Assembly: GCA_016744455.1 (NCBI GenBank)
Contig: JADGEI010000023.1
Location: 20,584 to 59,582, forward strand
Direction: 5' to 3'
Length of the DNA: 38,999 nt
Source: Alcanivoracaceae bacterium
Lineage (GTDB): Bacteria; Pseudomonadota; Gammaproteobacteria; Xanthomonadales; Marinicellaceae
Under the pieces are notes generated by a model. The model saw nothing but the letters and a program-made list of their open reading frames with translations. It was not told the origin of the DNA and searched no databases. Shown piece after piece: positions 34,881 through 38,999 of the stretch; positions within the stretch are counted from its first letter, which is position 1; each line of letters opens with the position of its first letter. The position numbers and the translations under genes were made by a program.

Positions 34881-35572
34881 TCATTTCAACCTCTTTTGAA
34901 TAATAGATTTAACCGATTTTGCTTTTTGAAGTAGGTCTTTCATTTGATAAATTATCATTTTTTTGCCAATTTGAACATTCTGTAACTCAGGCCGTAGTTG
35001 ATGGATCTTTGTCCAATCATAACTGATAATTTTCCCGTCTTTGTACGGATCTAATACAACGATTTTATGGAATTGATTTTGTGGGTTGGTTATAAGTGAC
35101 AATAAGAGATTCATTGTTGATTCATGGTTTCCAAATTCTTGATAGAATAATGTCAATAAAGAACGTAAGTCAGGTGAACTTAGATTAGAAAGCTGTCCTG
35201 ATGAGACCAGTTCTTGCAACGCCGTGGGTAAAAAAGGTGCCGCTGCCATTGCATCTATTTTTCCTAATGTTATTATAAAAGCCTCTATATCTGTTGGTTC
35301 TTCACCCAGTTGAATTGCATTCAATAAATTTGCAGCCGAAGCATTGTTTTCAATTTGTTTTTAATATTAATTTCAGACGTATCAATGAAAATACTGAATT
35401 GCTCTTGTAGCTGCATCAACACACGTTGCTCTTCTTCTTTAGCAAGGCGGTCAGCATTCCAGTTTTGAACTTGAAGACCGACAAAAACACCGACAACAAC
35501 GATGAGAAAGTCGATGAATACAGCGAACCAGTTTTCGTTTTTAATGTGTTTTGTGATTCTTCTTAGTAGCAT
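34881..35572 (-). pseudogene. Frameshifted small membrane-anchored protein gene (DUF6090-like)
   Basis: From ATG 35572 the first frame gives MLLRRITKHIKNENWF, then one transmembrane helix (FLIVVVGVFVGLQVQNW) and a coiled-coil-like charged stretch. It runs out of the family sequence near 35345-35363 (an A-rich run on the minus strand) and stops at 35321. The next frame continues without its own ATG (NNASAANLLNAIQLGEEPTD...) to TGA 34881-34883. Beyond this TGA, in the same frame, come four codons Y-F-V-A and TAA, matching the FYVA end of the paralogue at 35717, so the TGA is probably also a mutation. The family is common near the start of small single-TM proteins of unknown function. A sequencing error in the A-run is possible. 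Confidence 0.7.
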
Positions 35573-35595
35573 AAGTTTATTCCTAATAGTACTTT

Positions 35596-35684
35596 GTCAT
35601 TGCGAGGAGCGAAGCGACGTGGCAATCTCCTAAATCTGGATATTCGTTATGAGATTGCTGCGGTCGTACCTCCCTCGCAATGAC
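35596..35684. mobile_element. MITE-like element C
   Basis: This element of about 89 bp starts GTCATTGCGAGGAGCGAAGC and ends CCTCCCTCGCAATGAC, with inner repeats GGCAATCTC and GAGATTGCT; it forms a single long hairpin. It is closely related to elements A and B. It lies between the two related small membrane-protein genes and is followed by the second copy of the 32-bp repeat (35695-35726). Confidence 0.82.
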
Positions 35685-35716
35685 GGAGGTTTTGTTTTGG
35701 TCTTTGACGTGTTTGG

Positions 35717-36535
35717 TTATGCTACGTAAAATCTTGGCTGAGAACCCTGTAGATTAGGTTCAGTTATTGCATTAAGGTTAAAAGGTACATAACAATCCCC
35801 ATAAATAGTTTGAGCAGACTTGTTATGTGCTGTTACCAATTCATTGTTTTGCATTATGAATTCAGGAGATAGATCAATTCTTATATTTTCTATTCTGGTG
35901 ACAATTTGGCCTGCTATTAACTCAGATAGACCACTTTTGAGGTCCATCTCTCCAAGTGTATCAAGGTAACGAAATCGGTCTGGTTGATCAATTCGCATTG
36001 TAAAAGTCAATGTCTTCATGCGCCCTTGTAATGTGTATATATCTCTTTGTAACTTTTCTACATGTTCTGCTTGTTTGAATATGCCATCAATGCTATTTCG
36101 TCGATCAACTTCCATCGAATTAAAGGTGCCTCGAGCCAATTCAGCATGCCAGTTATTTGATCCCCAGGTACGGCTGGGCGATCTTAATAAGTTAGGTAGT
36201 GCAGTTATGGAGCCAATTACGTCTGCTCCTTCTGAGGTTCTGGGCATACCAATCCATTCTTCGCCGGGTTCTAGCAGTTTTTGCGCGATGGATTGATAGG
36301 CTTCGATTCGACATTTTGAAACAGTCACTCTTTCTTTGGCATTAAAATAATTTCTGAGTAAATCAGCTTGTAAAACTTTCTCTGCTTGAACAGCGTTAAT
36401 TCTTTGGTCTCTTTCACTGAGCCACTGTTGCCCCATCATGGCTACTGCTACGCCGATAACTACAATGATAAAGTCAAGTGTGACCGCGAACCAGTTTTCG
36501 TTTTTGACGTGTTGTGCAATTCTTCTTAGTAACAT
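35717..36535 (-). CDS. Small membrane-anchored protein, DUF6090-like, unknown function
   Basis: This 272-residue protein starts MLLRRIAQHVKNENWF and has one transmembrane helix near residues 18-38 (LDFIIVVIGVAVAMMGQQW). A long, probably helical soluble part follows and the end is FYVA. ATG 36535 is chosen because it aligns with the paralogue's start; an in-frame start at 36598 would add an unrelated 21-residue stretch. The N-terminal 50 residues and the last residues resemble the broken gene at 34881-35572, while the middles show no clear similarity. The topology suggests a short cytoplasmic N-terminus and a large outer domain. Function is unknown. MITE-like element C lies downstream. Confidence 0.75.
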   Translation of the reverse strand: MLLRRIAQHVKNENWFAVTLDFIIVVIGVAVAMMGQQWLSERDQRINAVQAEKVLQADLLRNYFNAKERVTVSKCRIEAYQSIAQKLLEPGEEWIGMPRTSEGADVIGSITALPNLLRSPSRTWGSNNWHAELARGTFNSMEVDRRNSIDGIFKQAEHVEKLQRDIYTLQGRMKTLTFTMRIDQPDRFRYLDTLGEMDLKSGLSELIAGQIVTRIENIRIDLSPEFIMQNNELVTAHNKSAQTIYGDCYVPFNLNAITEPNLQGSQPRFYVA

Positions 36536-36865
36536 GGCTGTCTTTTTTTTATTAAATAAATAGTTTGAGAATGGTTTAACATGCTTAAACCTAATCAAGC
36601 ATTTGTGTAACTTGTTTATATTAAAGTATTAGTATTGAGTAAATTATAATGAAATTTAGCCAATTAGAACGAGTGATATAGTTTAAGCTAGTAATTGATT
36701 TTTTATGGCCTTATTAACATTTTTTTATAACTTTAAACCCCAACTCTTGAATTATAGTATCTTCGATTAAATAGAAAGAATCAAGTAAAACCTAAGCCAT
36801 ATACGAGTTTAGAAGAATAGGAGGTTTATTAATGCAAAATAAATACATAAAAGTCAATAAAGTTC

Positions 36866-36893
36866 TTTACATTAAAAGTAGTTTACCTATAAT
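36866..36893 (+). promoter_or_regulatory. rRNA promoter P1
   Basis: TTTACA (36866-36871), a 16-bp spacer and TATAAT (36888-36893) are followed by a GCGCCTC discriminator. It is preceded by AAAGTTC, as is P2. In the leader, GCTTG-A-GAAAG and CTTTC-A-CAAGC form a hairpin (36903-36927). The region 36536-36865 upstream is AT-rich; apart from the AGGAGG and ATG at 36819-36834 I see nothing definite in it. Confidence 0.8.
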
Positions 36894-37033
36894 GCGCCTC
36901 TCGCTTGAGAAAGGGTTCTTTCACAAGCACTTTAAGACACCGAAAAGCGGTTATATTTTAGCTTGCCTACTGGATGAATTAAAGGTTAGAAAAGAGTCTT
37001 GTAATTTAATTTTAAATTAATTTAAAAAAGTTC

Positions 37034-37061
37034 TTTACAAGCAAAAATTGGTCGCTATAAT
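37034..37061 (+). promoter_or_regulatory. rRNA promoter P2
   Basis: TTTACA (37034-37039), a 16-bp spacer and TATAAT (37056-37061) are followed by a GCGCATC discriminator. It shares AAAGTTCTTTACA with P1, so the two look like duplicates. GC-rich discriminators with 16-bp spacers are typical of stringently controlled rRNA promoters. Confidence 0.82.
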
Positions 37062-37147
37062 GCGCATCCTTGATTTGATAAACGAAGAGTTTTTCAGGTT
37101 AAAAAAGTTAGCATAAAATTTTAAATTGAAATAAATTAAAATAAGTG

Positions 37148-37175
37148 TTGACGAAAGAAAAAGTCGCAGTATAAT
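37148..37175 (+). promoter_or_regulatory. rRNA promoter P3
   Basis: TTGACG (37148-37153), a 16-bp spacer and TATAAT (37170-37175) are followed by a GTGCGACCC discriminator. This is the closest of the three to consensus and to the 16S gene. The transcript would start near 37182 and begin with the small hairpin TCAGC-GAAAT-GCTGA (37187-37201). Confidence 0.85.
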
Positions 37176-37230
37176 GTGCGACCCGGTCAGCGAAATGCTG
37201 ATTGAGGGTTTCTTCATGTAAGAGACAAAA

Positions 37231-37381
37231 AGTTCATTAAAAACAAAATAGATAACTTGTGTGGGCACTTGATCGAAACGCTAATAAATAGCAAAAAAGT
37301 GTATTGCTTTGGTAATGCACATTAAAGAACAAGTGACCTGACAATTTCCTTTGATAAAATATTATAGATACTTTTATCAAA
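37231..37381 (+). promoter_or_regulatory. rRNA leader with boxA-like region and processing-type hairpin
   Basis: AGTTCATTAAAAAC (37231-37244) followed by TGTGTGGGCACTTG (37258-37271) resembles the E. coli rrn leader, where the boxA antitermination site precedes a similar TGTGTGGGCACT stretch. Further on TTTGATAAAA (37350-37359) and TTTTATCAAA (37372-37381) form a perfect 10-bp hairpin with a 12-nt loop, about 65 nt before mature 16S. Confidence 0.55.
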
Positions 37382-37446
37382 AACAGTAGAAATTTAGTCA
37401 GATTAAACTTTTAGAAAATTAGATGCAATTTATTGTGTCGAAAAAT

Positions 37447-38992
<1,546 letters not shown>

Positions 38993-38999
38993 AAGAAAG

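Noticed and set aside
34881-35324. Separate 147-codon gene starting at TTG
   Set aside because: The start is only a TTG, the frame continues upstream into family-like sequence, and it completes the broken gene that begins at 35572.
34182-35684. Integron attC sites
   Set aside because: The palindromes share CGTCATTGCGAG ends rather than the core sites of attC, the genes do not lie in one orientation, and no integrase is seen.
36536-36598. Longer N-terminus for the small membrane-anchored protein
   Set aside because: The paralogue begins at the equivalent of ATG 36535, and the extra residues show no family likeness.

Overview
The window looks like chromosomal DNA of an AT-rich gammaproteobacterium. 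A complete 16S rRNA gene of gammaproteobacterial type closes the window, and the left part carries accA-tilS, yaaA and a cytochrome c5. The many secreted proteins ending in a short F-x-D-G-F-E tail, together with the CadC-like winged-helix/TPR proteins, remind me of Marinicella and relatives. That placement comes from memory and was not searched.

Layout. (1) 1-7446: a direct repeat, a secreted six-repeat protein, accA-tilS on the minus strand, yaaA and an adenine-deaminase-like gene on the plus strand, a shared terminator, and a membrane-anchored cytochrome c5. (2) 7595-28577: an accessory region for cell-surface or secreted proteins and their likely regulators. It holds a broken beta-helix gene, two tandem wHTH-TM-TPR regulators (+), a leftward operon of three large secreted proteins (18357-21485, 15776-18325, 13080-15719), a third wHTH-TM-TPR regulator (-), and a rightward operon of three beta-helix proteins with a Calx-beta protein among them. 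(3) 28604-36535: an IS110-type transposase remnant, a DUF4143 ATPase overlapping an Lhr-type helicase gene, a GIY-YIG protein, and two related small membrane-anchored genes, one of them broken, separated by three MITE-like palindromic elements. (4) 36536-38999: three tandem rRNA promoters, the leader, and 16S rRNA.

How the parts may work together. Five secreted proteins carry the same tail, [IVM]-F-x-[DN]-[AGD]-F-E, four of them at or within one residue of the C-terminus, and a relict of it follows the broken beta-helix gene. Two promoters 14 kb apart on opposite strands share a module of 11-bp-spaced TGTCA direct repeats, a common ATTATTCAAAT block and a -10 element exactly 21 nt downstream (26 of the first 31 positions identical). 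Spacing and half-site resemble a Pho box, so an OmpR/PhoB-type winged-helix protein is the natural binder; PhoB itself or one of the three local wHTH-TPR proteins are candidates. I infer a co-regulated set of exported surface proteins with a common C-terminal tag. The parts are visible in the sequence; the link between them is inference.

Several genes are damaged or carry inserted repeats: the beta-helix pseudogene with a perfect hairpin at its frameshift, a REP-type palindrome read in frame inside the helicase, an imperfect inverted repeat in the N-terminus of the Calx-beta protein, and a frameshifted copy of the small membrane-anchored gene.
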